From positions 33,512 to 97,511 of the forward strand of contig JAHECR010000009.1 in NCBI GenBank assembly GCA_024641655.1: DNA of 64,000 nt, written 5' to 3'. The stretch is from Acidimicrobiaceae bacterium (GTDB taxonomy: Bacteria; Actinomycetota; Acidimicrobiia; Acidimicrobiales; UBA8592). Of this stretch, positions 8,199 to 17,400 are shown piece by piece. The first letter of the stretch is position 1, and each line of letters starts with the position of its first letter. The notes below the pieces were generated by a model that saw only the letters and a list, made by a program, of their open reading frames with translations, was not told the origin of the DNA and did not search any database. The position numbers and the translations under genes are program-made.

Positions 8199-9377
8199 AT
8201 GATCGTGTTCACCTACCCCGGCCAGGGGTCACAGAAGTCCGGCATGGGCGAAGCCTGGGTCGACCATCCCTCGTGGGAGCTCGTCGTCGACGCCGCCGAG
8301 ACATCGGGGCGCGACCTCGAGGCCTTGCTCCTCCGCGCCGACGACGACGAGCTCCGCCACACCCGCAACGCGCAGTTGGCGACGTTCCTCACGTCGATGG
8401 TCGTGTTCGACGCCGTCCAGCGTGTGGGAGTCAGCGCCGTCGCCCACGCTGGCCACAGCCTCGGCGAGTACTCCGCGCTGACTGCGTCGGGGGCCCTCGA
8501 CTTCGACGACGGCGTTCGGCTGGTGTTCGAGCGCGGCGAAGCGATGCAGGTGTGCGCTGAGGACCGAGATGGCACCATGGCCGCGATCCTCGGCCTCGAC
8601 GACAATCTCGTCGAGAGCGCGTGCCACCGGGTCGACGACGATGTGTGGGTCGCCAACTTCAACGCACCCGGCCAGGTCGTCATCGCCGGGTCCCCCTCGG
8701 GGGTCGCGGCTGCGTGTGCGGTCGCGAAGGAGCTCGGAGCGAAGCGCTCGATGCCCCTGCCGGTATCGGGCGCCTTCCACACACCGTTCATGGGCCCGGC
8801 GCGCGAACGCCTCCGCAAGGCCATCGACCAGGTCGAGTTCCGGGACCCGGATCATCCGGTGTTCGCCAACGTCGACGCGATCGGTCACGACTCCGCCGGC
8901 GACTGGCCGGCGCTGCTCTCCTCCCAGCTGACGAGCCCCGTGCGCTGGCGCCAGACCCTCCACGCGCTCGATGCCGCCGGGTTCACCACCTTCGTCGAGC
9001 TCGGCCCCGGCGCGGTGCTCACCGGGATGGCCAAACGAACCGTCAAGGACGGGCGGACACTGAAGGTCAACACCCCCGACGACATCGACGCCCTCCTCGA
9101 GGCCGTCTCGGGTCAGCCGGCCCCGATCGCCGGCGGGGCGCTCGAAGGCGAGCACCTGTTCGCCACGGAGCGTCTCGTCGTGAGCCCCTCGGCGGGCGTG
9201 TTCGTTCCGGTCCACCAGGCGCTCACCGGCACCATCATCGACGCCGGCCGACTCATCGGCCACGTCAACGGCATCGAGGTGCGCAGCCCTTTCGCCGGGG
9301 AGATCCAAGGATTCCTCGCCGTCGATGGCGAGCGAGTCACCGCGAGCCAGCCGATCGCCTGGCTACGAACGAGCTGA
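8199..9377 (+). CDS. fabD: Malonyl-CoA:ACP transacylase with extra C-terminal lipoyl-like domain
   Basis: FabD loads malonate from CoA onto acyl carrier protein for type II fatty acid synthesis. Residues 1-300 show TYPGQGSQ near the start, the nucleophile motif GHSLGEY (Ser87) and the catalytic His in GAFHTPF (His194). At 392 residues it is roughly 80-90 longer than ordinary FabD. The surplus (about 330-392) reads as a barrel-sandwich (biotinyl/lipoyl-like) fold: VNGIEVRSPFAGEIQG ... DGERVTASQPIAWL, with no lysine at the position where biotin or lipoate would attach. ATG 8199 is chosen because the conserved MIVFTYPGQGSQ begins there. First gene of the operon fabD-fabH-fabG-acpP-fabF; fabH follows after 4 bases. 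Confidence 0.93.
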   Translation: MIVFTYPGQGSQKSGMGEAWVDHPSWELVVDAAETSGRDLEALLLRADDDELRHTRNAQLATFLTSMVVFDAVQRVGVSAVAHAGHSLGEYSALTASGALDFDDGVRLVFERGEAMQVCAEDRDGTMAAILGLDDNLVESACHRVDDDVWVANFNAPGQVVIAGSPSGVAAACAVAKELGAKRSMPLPVSGAFHTPFMGPARERLRKAIDQVEFRDPDHPVFANVDAIGHDSAGDWPALLSSQLTSPVRWRQTLHALDAAGFTTFVELGPGAVLTGMAKRTVKDGRTLKVNTPDDIDALLEAVSGQPAPIAGGALEGEHLFATERLVVSPSAGVFVPVHQALTGTIIDAGRLIGHVNGIEVRSPFAGEIQGFLAVDGERVTASQPIAWLRTS

Positions 9378-9381
9378 GGCC

Positions 9382-10335
9382 ATGCAGAACCTGACTCCCA
9401 CGCGCGGCGCCGTCATCACCGGATGGGGCACCGCACTGCCGAACAAGGTCGTCACCAACGACGATCTCGCCGCGACACTCGACACCAGCGACGACTGGAT
9501 CAGCGAGCGGACCGGTATCCGCGAACGCCGCATCGGGGGCACCACGTCGGGCCTGGCCGTCGAGGCCGGCGCACTGGCGCTCCAGCGCGCCGGCGTCGAT
9601 CCCTCCGAGATCGATCTCCTCGTGCTCGCCACGACGACACCCGACGACCAGGTCCCGGCAACGTCGTCGAAGGTGCAACACGAGCTCGGACTCACGTGCG
9701 GTGCGATGGACATCAACGCCGCCTGTAGCGGATTCGTGTACGGCCTGGTCACCGCGCACGGGTTCATCGCAAACGGCTGCGACAAGGTGCTGCTCATCGG
9801 GGCCGAGACCCTCTCGCGCATCACCGACTGGAGCGATCGCAGCACCGCGATCCTCTTCGCCGACGGCGCCGGGGCGGTCGTCCTCGAATCCGTCGACGGC
9901 CCCGGACAGCTACTCGGGTGGAATCTCGCCAGCATGGGGGGCTTGCGCCACATCCTCCATGCCGAGATCGGCGGCCATCTCAAGATGGAGGGACGCGAGG
10001 TCTTCCGGCAGGCCGTGGTCGCCATGTGCGAGTCCGCAGAAGCAGCCCTGGAGAACGCCGGCGTGAGCGCATCGGACGTATCGCTGGTCGTGCCTCACCA
10101 GGCCAACATCCGTATCATCGACGCGGCCATGAAGCGCCTTGGCATTCCCCGCTCGAAAGCCGCGGAGGTCATCCACCGCACCGGCAACACCTCATCGGCG
10201 TCGATACCGCTGACGTTGGTGGACGCGATCGACCACGGTCGCATCGCCGCCGGCGACATCTTGCTGCTCGTCGGCTTCGGCGCCGGCATGACCTCCGCCA
10301 GCGCGGTGATCCGCTGGGGCGGCCACCGGCCATGA
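9382..10335 (+). CDS. fabH: Beta-ketoacyl-ACP synthase III
   Basis: FabH condenses a short acyl-CoA primer with malonyl-ACP and so starts fatty acid chains. The product is 317 residues, the usual size. The Cys-His-Asn triad is visible: Cys115 in NAACSGFVYG, His239 in VPHQANIRI and Asn269 in RTGNTSSAS. The N-terminal GWGTALPNKVVTNDDL and SERTGIRERR blocks are also typical. ATG 9382, four bases after the fabD stop, is taken as the start; its own stop overlaps the fabG start (ATGA), suggesting translational coupling. Confidence 0.95.
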   Translation: MQNLTPTRGAVITGWGTALPNKVVTNDDLAATLDTSDDWISERTGIRERRIGGTTSGLAVEAGALALQRAGVDPSEIDLLVLATTTPDDQVPATSSKVQHELGLTCGAMDINAACSGFVYGLVTAHGFIANGCDKVLLIGAETLSRITDWSDRSTAILFADGAGAVVLESVDGPGQLLGWNLASMGGLRHILHAEIGGHLKMEGREVFRQAVVAMCESAEAALENAGVSASDVSLVVPHQANIRIIDAAMKRLGIPRSKAAEVIHRTGNTSSASIPLTLVDAIDHGRIAAGDILLLVGFGAGMTSASAVIRWGGHRP

Positions 10336-11036
10336 GCCGCGTGGCGCTGGTCACCGGCGGCAACCGCGGGATCGGCCTCGCGATCGCGCGGTCGCTCACC
10401 GACGCCGGCCATCGTGTGGCCGTGACGTACCGGTCCGCCGCGCCCGACGACGAACGGCTCCTGGCGGTGCCCTGTGACGTGACCGACGCAGCATCGGTCG
10501 ATCGAGCCTTCACCCAGATCGAGGAGGCGCTCGGGCCCGTCGAGATCCTCGTTTCCAACGCCGGCATCACCAAGGACGGCCTGCTTCTCCGGATGAGCGA
10601 GGACGACTTCACCAGTGTGCTCGATGCCAACCTCACCGCCGGGTTCCGCGTGGCCAAACGCGCAACCAAGTCGATGATGAGGGCGCGCTGGGGCCGCATC
10701 GTGTTCATCTCTTCCGTCGTCGGCCTCGGCGGACAGGCCGGACAAGCGAACTACGCCGCGTCCAAGGCCGGGCTCGTGGGTCTCGGCCGGTCGCTTGCCA
10801 AGGAGTTCGCGACACGCAACATCACGGTCAACATCGTCGCTCCCGGACCGGTGCAGACCGACATGATCGATGCCCTCAGCGATGACCAGAAGACGGCCAT
10901 GCTCGACAGCGTCCCCCTCAAGCGTTTCGCGGACCCCGCGGAGATCGCTGCGGCAGTCACGTTCCTCGCCGGCGACGACGCCGGCTACATCACCGGCGTC
11001 GTCCTCGCGGTCGATGGCGGGTTGGCAATGGGTTGA
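10332..11036 (+). CDS. fabG: 3-oxoacyl-ACP reductase, MabA (FabG1) type
   Basis: NADPH-dependent reductase of the elongation cycle, a short-chain dehydrogenase of 234 residues. The nucleotide-binding motif TGGNRGIGLAIA, the NAG motif (VSNAGITKDGLLLRM), the catalytic Ser (FISSVVG) and YAASK (Tyr/Lys) are all present. The opening TGGNRGIGLAIA and the phrases GPVEILVSNAG and DASYI/DAGYI-TGVVLAVDGG closely resemble mycobacterial MabA rather than the E. coli enzyme. The start overlaps the fabH stop by 4 bases. Next gene acpP follows after 73 bases. Confidence 0.93.
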   Translation: MSRVALVTGGNRGIGLAIARSLTDAGHRVAVTYRSAAPDDERLLAVPCDVTDAASVDRAFTQIEEALGPVEILVSNAGITKDGLLLRMSEDDFTSVLDANLTAGFRVAKRATKSMMRARWGRIVFISSVVGLGGQAGQANYAASKAGLVGLGRSLAKEFATRNITVNIVAPGPVQTDMIDALSDDQKTAMLDSVPLKRFADPAEIAAAVTFLAGDDAGYITGVVLAVDGGLAMG

Positions 11037-11109
11037 GCTTCCCAGCCGCTAGGTTTTCTCCGTTCGTTCCAGGCGAGCACCGCCGCAATCCAATGAAAGA
11101 AGGCAACCC

Positions 11110-11346
11110 GTGAGCGACGAGCAGTTCGAACGCTTCAAGAAGTGCGCCGTCGAAGTTCTCTCCGTCGACGCTTCCAAGGTCACCATGGAGGCGAGCTTCG
11201 CTGACGATCTCGACGCCGACAGCCTGGACCTCGTCGAGCTGGTCATGGCGCTCGAGGAGGAGTTCGACGTCACCGTCGAAGAGGACGAGCTCGAAGGCAT
11301 CTCCACCGCCGGTCAAGCCTTCACTCTCGTCACCAGCAAGCTCTGA
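11110..11346 (+). CDS. acpP: Acyl carrier protein
   Basis: A 78-residue acidic protein carrying [10 protein letters not shown]; Ser38 of the DSL motif is the phosphopantetheine attachment site. It holds growing acyl chains as thioesters for FabD, FabH, FabG, FabF and FabZ. A GTG start at 11110 is preceded by AAGAAGG. The stop codon shares one base with the fabF ATG (TGATG), which couples the two genes. Confidence 0.96.
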   Translation: MSDEQFERFKKCAVEVLSVDASKVTMEASFADDLDADSLDLVELVMALEEEFDVTVEEDELEGISTAGQAFTLVTSKL

Positions 11347-12518
11347 TGGCCCGCCGCGTTGCCGTCACGGGCATCGGCGTCGTCGCCAACTGTGGCACCG
11401 ACACCGAGACCTTCTGGAAAGGCCTCCTCACCGGGGTGCCCGACACCGGCTTCGACATCATCGAGTTCGATCCGTTGCCCTACTTCGACGGCAACGCGAA
11501 GGACGCTCGCCGTGCGGACCGCTTCACGCAGTTCGCGCTGGCAGCAGCCGACGAGGCCCTGACCCAAGCCGGTGAGCTCAGCGCCGACCCGGGTCGCATC
11601 GGCGTGTGGATCGGCACCGGTGTCGGCGGCATCGGCACCCTCGAGGAGCAGATCGGCATCTTCATCGAGAAGGGCCCACGACGCGTCTCGCCGTTCCTGG
11701 TGCCGATGATGATGTCGAACGCAGCGGCCGCGGCGGTTTCCATGCGCTACGGCTTCCAAGGCCCCTGCGAGAACACCGTCACCGCGTGCGCGGCGGGCAC
11801 CCAGTCGATCGGCCGAGCGGCCGACCTGATCCGGCTCGGCAGATGCGACGCCGTGATCACCGGCAGCAGCGAGGCCGCGCGCAGCCCGGTCGGCAAGCAG
11901 GGCTTCATCAACATGACCGCCACGTCATCGGCGGGCATCAGCCGCCCGTTCGACGCCGCACGCGACGGCTTCATGCACTCCGAGGGCGCCGGCGTGCTGG
12001 TTCTCGAGGAGTGGGAGATGGCGGTCGCCCGTGGGGCCACGGTCCTCGGCGAGATCCTCGGATCCGCGAGCACCGCAGATGCCCATCACATCACAGCACC
12101 CGCGCCTGGTGGCTCCGGTGCCGTGCGATGCATGGAGCTGGCCCTCGAAGATGCCGGCCTGAGCGCCGCGGACATCACCCACATCAATGCCCACGGCACG
12201 TCGACCCCGCTGAACGACGCCGCCGAGGCCGAGGCGGTCTCCAAGGTCTTTGGCGCCGGGGGACCCCCGATCACCTCCATCAAGGGGGTAACCGGCCACG
12301 GCCTCGGTGCTGCAGGAGCGATCGAGGCCGTCGCCGTGATTCTCGCGATGCAGCACCGGCTGATCCCGCGCACCTTCGGAACGACAGCGGTCGATCCCGA
12401 AATTGCGCCGATCAACCTCGTCCTCGGTCAGCATCTCGCCTGGGAACCCGGTCCGGCGATGAGCAATTCGTTCGGCTTCGGCGGTCACAACGGCACGATC
12501 ATCCTCGGACCGGCCTGA
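11346..12518 (+). CDS. fabF: Beta-ketoacyl-ACP synthase II
   Basis: Elongating condensing enzyme, 390 residues (slightly short for the roughly 410-residue family). The catalytic Cys is in TVTACAAGTQS, and the two histidines are in INAHGTSTPLND and GVTGHGLGAAG, giving the Cys-His-His triad of KAS I/II enzymes. The closing NSFGFGGHNG motif is intact. It forms a one-base overlap with acpP and ends 25 bases before the end of convergent fabZ. Together the cluster supplies a type II synthase lacking only the enoyl reductase within this window. Confidence 0.95.
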   Translation: MARRVAVTGIGVVANCGTDTETFWKGLLTGVPDTGFDIIEFDPLPYFDGNAKDARRADRFTQFALAAADEALTQAGELSADPGRIGVWIGTGVGGIGTLEEQIGIFIEKGPRRVSPFLVPMMMSNAAAAAVSMRYGFQGPCENTVTACAAGTQSIGRAADLIRLGRCDAVITGSSEAARSPVGKQGFINMTATSSAGISRPFDAARDGFMHSEGAGVLVLEEWEMAVARGATVLGEILGSASTADAHHITAPAPGGSGAVRCMELALEDAGLSAADITHINAHGTSTPLNDAAEAEAVSKVFGAGGPPITSIKGVTGHGLGAAGAIEAVAVILAMQHRLIPRTFGTTAVDPEIAPINLVLGQHLAWEPGPAMSNSFGFGGHNGTIILGPA

Positions 12519-12546
12519 CGCCTCACCGCGGCGCCACTCGGCGTCA
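12516..12546. terminator. Inverted repeat joining the fabF and fabZ stop codons
   Basis: TGACGCC (12516-12522) and GGCGTCA (12540-12546) form perfect 7-base arms around a GC-rich 17-base loop. Each arm includes the TGA stop of one of the two convergent genes. There is no T tract, so it may slow or end transcription from both sides but is not a classic terminator. Confidence 0.4.
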
Positions 12547-12969
12547 ACCGATGACGAACATCACCTCAGCGGAGCAAGCTCTTTCTCCGCCGACCGAGGC
12601 AGTCCCGGTGGCCTTGCCCGCGCGCGCCGACATCCGTTGGACGTCGATGCGCAGGTCGAGTCGGTCGCCGGGGAGCACCTGGCGGCGGAACCGGGCACCA
12701 TCGAGGCCCCCGAACAACGGGATGCGACCGACGAACCGCTCATCGAGCAGCACCACGTACGCCCCGAGCTGGGCGATGGCTTCACACATCAGGACCCCCG
12801 GCAACGTCGGACGGCCGGGAAAGTGGCCGGCGAAGAAGGCCTCGTCGTCGCCGAGCTGCCAGTAGCCCTCGGCCCAGGACCCCGCTTCGTAACCGGTGAC
12901 CTCGGTGAGGAAGAGGAACGGGTCGCGGTGGGGCAGCACGTCGACCGGCTGGGGGATGGATGCGCTCAT
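12544..12969 (-). CDS. fabZ: 3-hydroxyacyl-ACP dehydratase (FabZ-like)
   Basis: Hot-dog-fold dehydratase that removes water from 3-hydroxyacyl-ACP. It shows LPHRDPFLFL near the N-terminus and the active-site stretch FFAGHFPGRPTLPGVLMCEA with the catalytic His and Glu. The product is 141 residues when started at ATG 12969, which sits 5 bases after AGGAGGG; a longer start at 12996 would contain that ribosome binding site inside the coding sequence and is rejected. It is transcribed towards fabF, so it is separate from the fab operon, and lies downstream of the HU gene. Confidence 0.92.
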   Translation of the reverse strand: MSASIPQPVDVLPHRDPFLFLTEVTGYEAGSWAEGYWQLGDDEAFFAGHFPGRPTLPGVLMCEAIAQLGAYVVLLDERFVGRIPLFGGLDGARFRRQVLPGDRLDLRIDVQRMSARAGKATGTASVGGERACSAEVMFVIG

Positions 12970-13060
12970 TGAACCCTCCTGGGGTGAAAACGACATCGGG
13001 GACCGTCTCGTCGACGATCCCCGATGTTTCGTACGTGCTCGTGACGACGATGCGCCGTCG

Positions 13061-13351
13061 CTAGGCCTTCTTGGACGCCTTCGCCGCCGCCTTGAGCTTG
13101 GAGCCGGCGCTGAGCTTCATCGCGTTGGCCCCGGCAACGTTGATCGTCTCGCCGGTCTGGGGGTTCCGACCAGTGCGTGGTCCGCGGTAGGTGCGCTCGA
13201 AGGTCATGAAACCGGTGAGGGTGATCTTGCCACCCTTTGTTGCGACCTCGCTGGTGACGACGTCCTCGAGCGCCTTCAGAACAGCATCGGCATCGGTCTT
13301 GGTGACGCCGGCACGCTCGGCAAGCGCATCGACGAGCTCGGACTTGTTCAT
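13061..13351 (-). CDS. hup: HU-family DNA-binding protein
   Basis: A 96-residue histone-like protein that bends and compacts DNA as a dimer. The opening MNKSELVDALAERAG and the DNA-gripping arm GRNPQTGETI are classic HU/IHF features. A short Ala/Lys tail (KAAAKASKKA) is present, but not the long lysine-rich tail of mycobacterial HupB. ATG 13351 is preceded by AGGAGGAAT, an unusually strong ribosome binding site in this window. It is divergent from the sigma factor gene, with 188 bases between. Confidence 0.96.
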   Translation of the reverse strand: MNKSELVDALAERAGVTKTDADAVLKALEDVVTSEVATKGGKITLTGFMTFERTYRGPRTGRNPQTGETINVAGANAMKLSAGSKLKAAAKASKKA

Positions 13352-13435
13352 TGGTATTCCTCCTGATGCCCGCCCTGGGCCTGTTCGGTAGTGGCTCGAG
13401 CACGGGCTTCTCTTGTGCGTCGAACAGCGCCCAAA

Positions 13436-13449
13436 TTACACAGCTGTAA
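13436..13449. promoter_or_regulatory. Palindrome TTACA-N4-TGTAA between hup and the sigma factor gene
   Basis: Five-base arms around CAGC in the 188-base divergent region, in a locally AT-richer stretch about 85 bases upstream of the HU start. A possible operator or part of the hup promoter; no regulator can be named. Confidence 0.4.
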
Positions 13450-13480
13450 GACCAATTCCCCGGCAATCCGCCAAATTCAC

Positions 13481-13494
13481 GTAGTACGAACTAC
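13481..13494. promoter_or_regulatory. Palindrome GTAGT-N4-ACTAC upstream of the sigma factor gene
   Basis: Five-base arms around ACGA, ending 32 bases before the probable -10 box of the sigma factor gene, so it overlaps or adjoins the -35 position. A candidate binding site. Confidence 0.4.
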
Positions 13495-13526
13495 ATAACG
13501 GGTGCGCTCCGCCGAGACCGGCCCAC

Positions 13527-13532
13527 TAGCCT
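13527..13532 (+). promoter_or_regulatory. Candidate -10 box TAGCCT for a leaderless sigma factor transcript
   Basis: TAGCCT ends 7 bases before the GTG start at 13540, the spacing expected if transcription begins at or next to the start codon. No Shine-Dalgarno sequence is present. Confidence 0.5.
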
Positions 13533-13539
13533 GACCGAC

Positions 13540-14115
13540 GTGGAGCGGCCCGATACGACCCCCAGCGCGCCGACGACGACCTCCGCGACCGACCGACGCT
13601 TCGCCGAGCTCGTCCTCCCCGAGGTCGATGTCTTGTACCGGGTAGCGATATCACTGACGCGCAACGCCGCCGACGCCGAGGACCTCGTCCAGGACACCCT
13701 CCTGCGGGCCTATCGCGCCCTCGACCGATTCGACGGCCGCTACCCACGTGCGTGGCTGTTGACGATCCTGCGCAACGCCCAGATCAACCGCGTGCGCCGG
13801 CGGCGCCCCGAACTGCTGCGCGACCCCGACGCCGCCATGGAACGCCTCGCCGATACCGAGACGGGGCGGTCCGTGGAAGAGATCGTCGTGGACGTGGGTT
13901 TCGACGCCGAGGTCGAACGCGCCTTCGCCGACCTGCCTGGGAAGTTCCGCGACGCGGTCGAACTGGTCGACATCGCGGGTCGGAGCTACCAGGAGGCCGC
14001 AAACGAGCTCGGCGTACCGCTCGGCACGATCATGAGCCGGCTCCACCGGGGCCGTAAACGCATCAAGTCCCAGCTGGAGTCGGAGGGCTACACCGTGCGA
14101 GGAGCACGATCATGA
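13540..14115 (+). CDS. ECF (group 4) RNA polymerase sigma factor
   Basis: A 191-residue sigma-70-family protein with region 2 at about 28-95 (LYRVAISLTRNAADAEDLVQDTLLRAYRALDRF ... AWLLTILRN, quoted in part) and region 4 at about 130-185 (LPGKFRDAVELVDIAGRSY, then QEAANELGVPLGTIMSRLHR). Regions 1 and 3 are absent, as usual for extracytoplasmic-function factors. It directs RNA polymerase to its own promoters when released by the anti-sigma factor encoded by the next gene, with which it overlaps by 4 bases. The arrangement resembles SigR/RsrA and SigE/RseA pairs that respond to thiol or envelope stress; which one applies is not decided here. Confidence 0.92.
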   Translation: MERPDTTPSAPTTTSATDRRFAELVLPEVDVLYRVAISLTRNAADAEDLVQDTLLRAYRALDRFDGRYPRAWLLTILRNAQINRVRRRRPELLRDPDAAMERLADTETGRSVEEIVVDVGFDAEVERAFADLPGKFRDAVELVDIAGRSYQEAANELGVPLGTIMSRLHRGRKRIKSQLESEGYTVRGARS

Positions 14116-14405
14116 GATTCACCCGACACCGGCACCAGCCGCTGCCCGACCATGCCGATTGTCGGCAGGTGGCACGGGTACTGCAGAGCTACCTGGACGG
14201 CGAGATCGACCCCGTCGACGTACCGGCGATCACCGAACACCTCGACGCATGCCGAGACTGCGGTCTCGCCGAAGCCACCTACGACCGGATCAAGGTGGCC
14301 CTGGCGAGACCGTCGGGTACCGACATCGACCCTGCGGTCCTCGAGCGTCTGCGTTCGTTCACCGAAGCCCTGGAGCGGTCCGTGGACCCTCAGAGCGAGG
14401 CGTAA
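14112..14405 (+). CDS. Zinc-binding anti-sigma factor
   Basis: A 97-residue protein with the ZAS signature HLDACRDC (His-x3-Cys-x2-Cys) and an upstream Cys in [19 protein letters not shown], typical of soluble anti-sigma factors that hold an ECF sigma factor and release it when the zinc site is oxidised. It has no membrane segment, which favours a cytoplasmic redox sensor of the RsrA kind (inference). It is translationally coupled to the sigma gene (ATGA overlap), and its 3' end overlaps the convergent metH by 16 bases. Confidence 0.88.
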   Translation: MRFTRHRHQPLPDHADCRQVARVLQSYLDGEIDPVDVPAITEHLDACRDCGLAEATYDRIKVALARPSGTDIDPAVLERLRSFTEALERSVDPQSEA

Positions 14406-17400
14406 CCGAGGACCGGGCCGAGCCAGCGCTCCACGTCGGCGACGGCCATGGCCTTGCGCTGCGCGTACTCCTCGATCTGGTCGCGCCCGACACGACGCAC
14501 CCCGAAGTAGCGCGACGCCGGGTGACTGAAGTACAAGCCGGAAACGGCCGCAGCCGGATGCATGGCGAACGACTCGGTCAGGTGCAGGTCGAGGGTCTCC
14601 GTTGCGCGGAGCAGCGCGAAGATCGTCGCCTTCTCCGTGTGGTCGGGGCAGGCCGGATACCCCGGCGCAGGCCGGATCCCCTGATATTTCTCGGAGATGA
14701 GGTCGTCGGGTGAGAAGGCCACGTCCTCATAGCCCCAGTACTGGCGCCGGACCCGTTCGTGGAGGTACTCCGCAGCGGCCTCGGCAAGGCGATCGGCAAG
14801 CGCCTTCACCATGATCGAGCGGTAGTCGTCATTGTCGGCCTCGTAGGCGGCAGCCCGCTCGTCCACGCCATGGCCCGTCGTGACCGCGAAGGCACCGATG
14901 TGGTCGAGCACGCCACTGTCGGCGGGCGCAATGAAGTCCGCCAGCGCCAGGTGGGGCCGGGCGTCGTGATGCACGACCTGCTGTCGCAGGGTGTGGAGGG
15001 TGGCCAGCGGCATCGCGTCCTCTGGAGCGCCGCGAACCTCGATGTCGTCGCCCACCGCCCGCGCCGGCCAGAAGCCGACGACGGCGCGTACCTCGAACCA
15101 TCCGCCGGCAATCGCGTCTTCGAGCATGCCCCTGGCATCGTCGTAGAGCGACCGGGCTACCGCTCCCACCACGGGATCGTCGAGAATCCTCGGGAACGCT
15201 CCGGCGAGGTCCCAGGTCCCGAAGAAGGGCGTCCAGTCGATGTAGGGGACGAGATCAGCCGCCACGATGTCGTCGATGGAACGAACTCCCACGAAATCCG
15301 GCACCGCCGGGGTGTACTGCGCCCAGTCCACCACCAGTCGGTTGGCCCTGGCGTCGTCGAGCGAGACCGTCTGACGCACGCCGCTCTCGGCGCGCTCGAT
15401 GCGCACGGCCTCGTACTGCTCGCGCACACCTGCCAGATACGCCTCGGCGTCATCGCCAAGGAGCTGCGACACGACCCCGACCGCGCGCGACGCATCGGCG
15501 ACATGGATCACGGCGTGGTCGTAGACCGGTTCGATCTTGACCGCCGTGTGGACCCGACTCGTCGTCGCCCCGCCGATCAGCAGCGGAATGGAGAAGCCCT
15601 CGGCCTGCATCTGCGCTGCCACGTGAACCATCTCGTCCAGGCTCGGCGTGATCAGCCCCGAGACCCCGATGACGTCGGCGCCTTCGCGTCGCGCCGCTTC
15701 GAGGATCTTGGCCGCAGGCACCATGACGCCGAGATCGACCACGTCGTAGTTGTTGCATCGAAGCACCACACCCACGATGTTCTTCCCGATGTCGTGCACG
15801 TCGCCCTTGGCCGTCGCGAGCACGACCTTGCCGGCGGCCTTGGCCTCACCGCCCTCGGCGGCGATGTAGGGCTCCAGGTGAGCCACGGCCTTCTTCATGA
15901 CCCGCGCCGATTTGACCACCTGCGGCAGGAACATCCGACCCGACCCGAACAGGTCCCCGACCTCGTTCATGCCGTCCATCAGGGGGCCTTCGATGACATC
16001 GAGGGCCCGGATCGAACCCACGCGTGCCTCCTCGGCATCGACGACCACGTCCTGGTCGAGTCCGTGGACGAGCGCATGGATCAGCCGCTCGCGGACGGGC
16101 AGTTCGCGCCAGCTCACATCGGCTGCCGCGGCCGCAGTCATGCTCTCGACGTCGCTGGCCACTTCGATGAGTCGGTCGGTGGCATCGGGTCGCCGGTTGA
16201 ACAAGACGTCCTCGATGCGCTCGCGGACGTCGGGTTCGATGTCTTCGTAGACAGGAAGACGGCCGGCGTTGACGATGGCGAGGTCGAGCCCGGCGCGGGT
16301 GGCGTGGAACAGGAAGACGGCGTGCATTGCCTCTCGCAGCGCATTGTTGCCGCGGAACGAAAACGAGAGGTTGGAGATGCCACCGGACACGCGGGCGTGC
16401 GGCAAGGTGGCGGTGATGGCGCGAGCGGCCTCGATGAACGCACGGCCGTAGTCGGCGTGGGCCTCGATGCCCGTGGCGACGGCGAACACGTTCGGGTCGA
16501 ACACGATGTCCTCGGGCGGGAAGCCATCGCCGACGAGCAGCTGATAGGCGCGGGTGCAGATCGCCACCTTCTGTTCGAGCGTGTCGGCTTGACCGTCCTC
16601 GTCGAACGCCATCACGACCACCGCCGCGCCATACCGGCGCGCCAGGCGAGCCTGCTCGAGGAACCGCTCCTCACCCTCCTTGAGACTGATGGAGTTGACG
16701 ATCGCCTTCCCCTGGACCTGCTGGAGTCCGGCTTCGATGACGCTCCACCGCGACGAATCCACCATGATCGGCACCCGACTGATGTCGGGCTCGGTTGCGA
16801 TCATGCGCAGGAACCGGGTCATGGCCTCCTCGGAGTCGAGCATGCCTTCGTCCATGTTGACGTCGATGACCTGCGCGCCGTTGTCGACCTGGTCACGCGC
16901 GACCGCGAGTGCGGCGTCGTAGTCGCCGCCCAGGATGAGTTTTGCGAAACGCGCCGAGCCGGTGACGTTGGTGCGTTCCCCGACGTTGACGAGCAGGCTG
17001 TCGTCGTCGATCACGAAGGGTTCGAGGCCCGCCAGACGAGTGGCGATCGGCAGCGACGGCACGATCCGGGGCGCCTTCCCTCGCACCGCATCGGCGATGG
17101 CGGCGATGTGCGCCGGCGTCGTGCCACAGCACCCACCGACCATGTTCAGCACGCCTTGATCGGCGAGGTCGCCGATCACCTGAGCCATGTGCTCCGGGGT
17201 GTCGTCGTATTCCCCCAGCTCGTTGGGGAGCCCCGCGTTCGGGTACAGGCTGATCGCCACGTCGGCGACACGGGACATGTCGGTGATGTAGCCCTTGATC
17301 TCGTCGACGCCGAGCGCGCAGTTGAGGCCGATCGCGATCGGGTCGCCGTGGCGAAGGGAGTACCAGAACGCCTCGGCGGTCTGCCCGGAGAGCGTACGAC

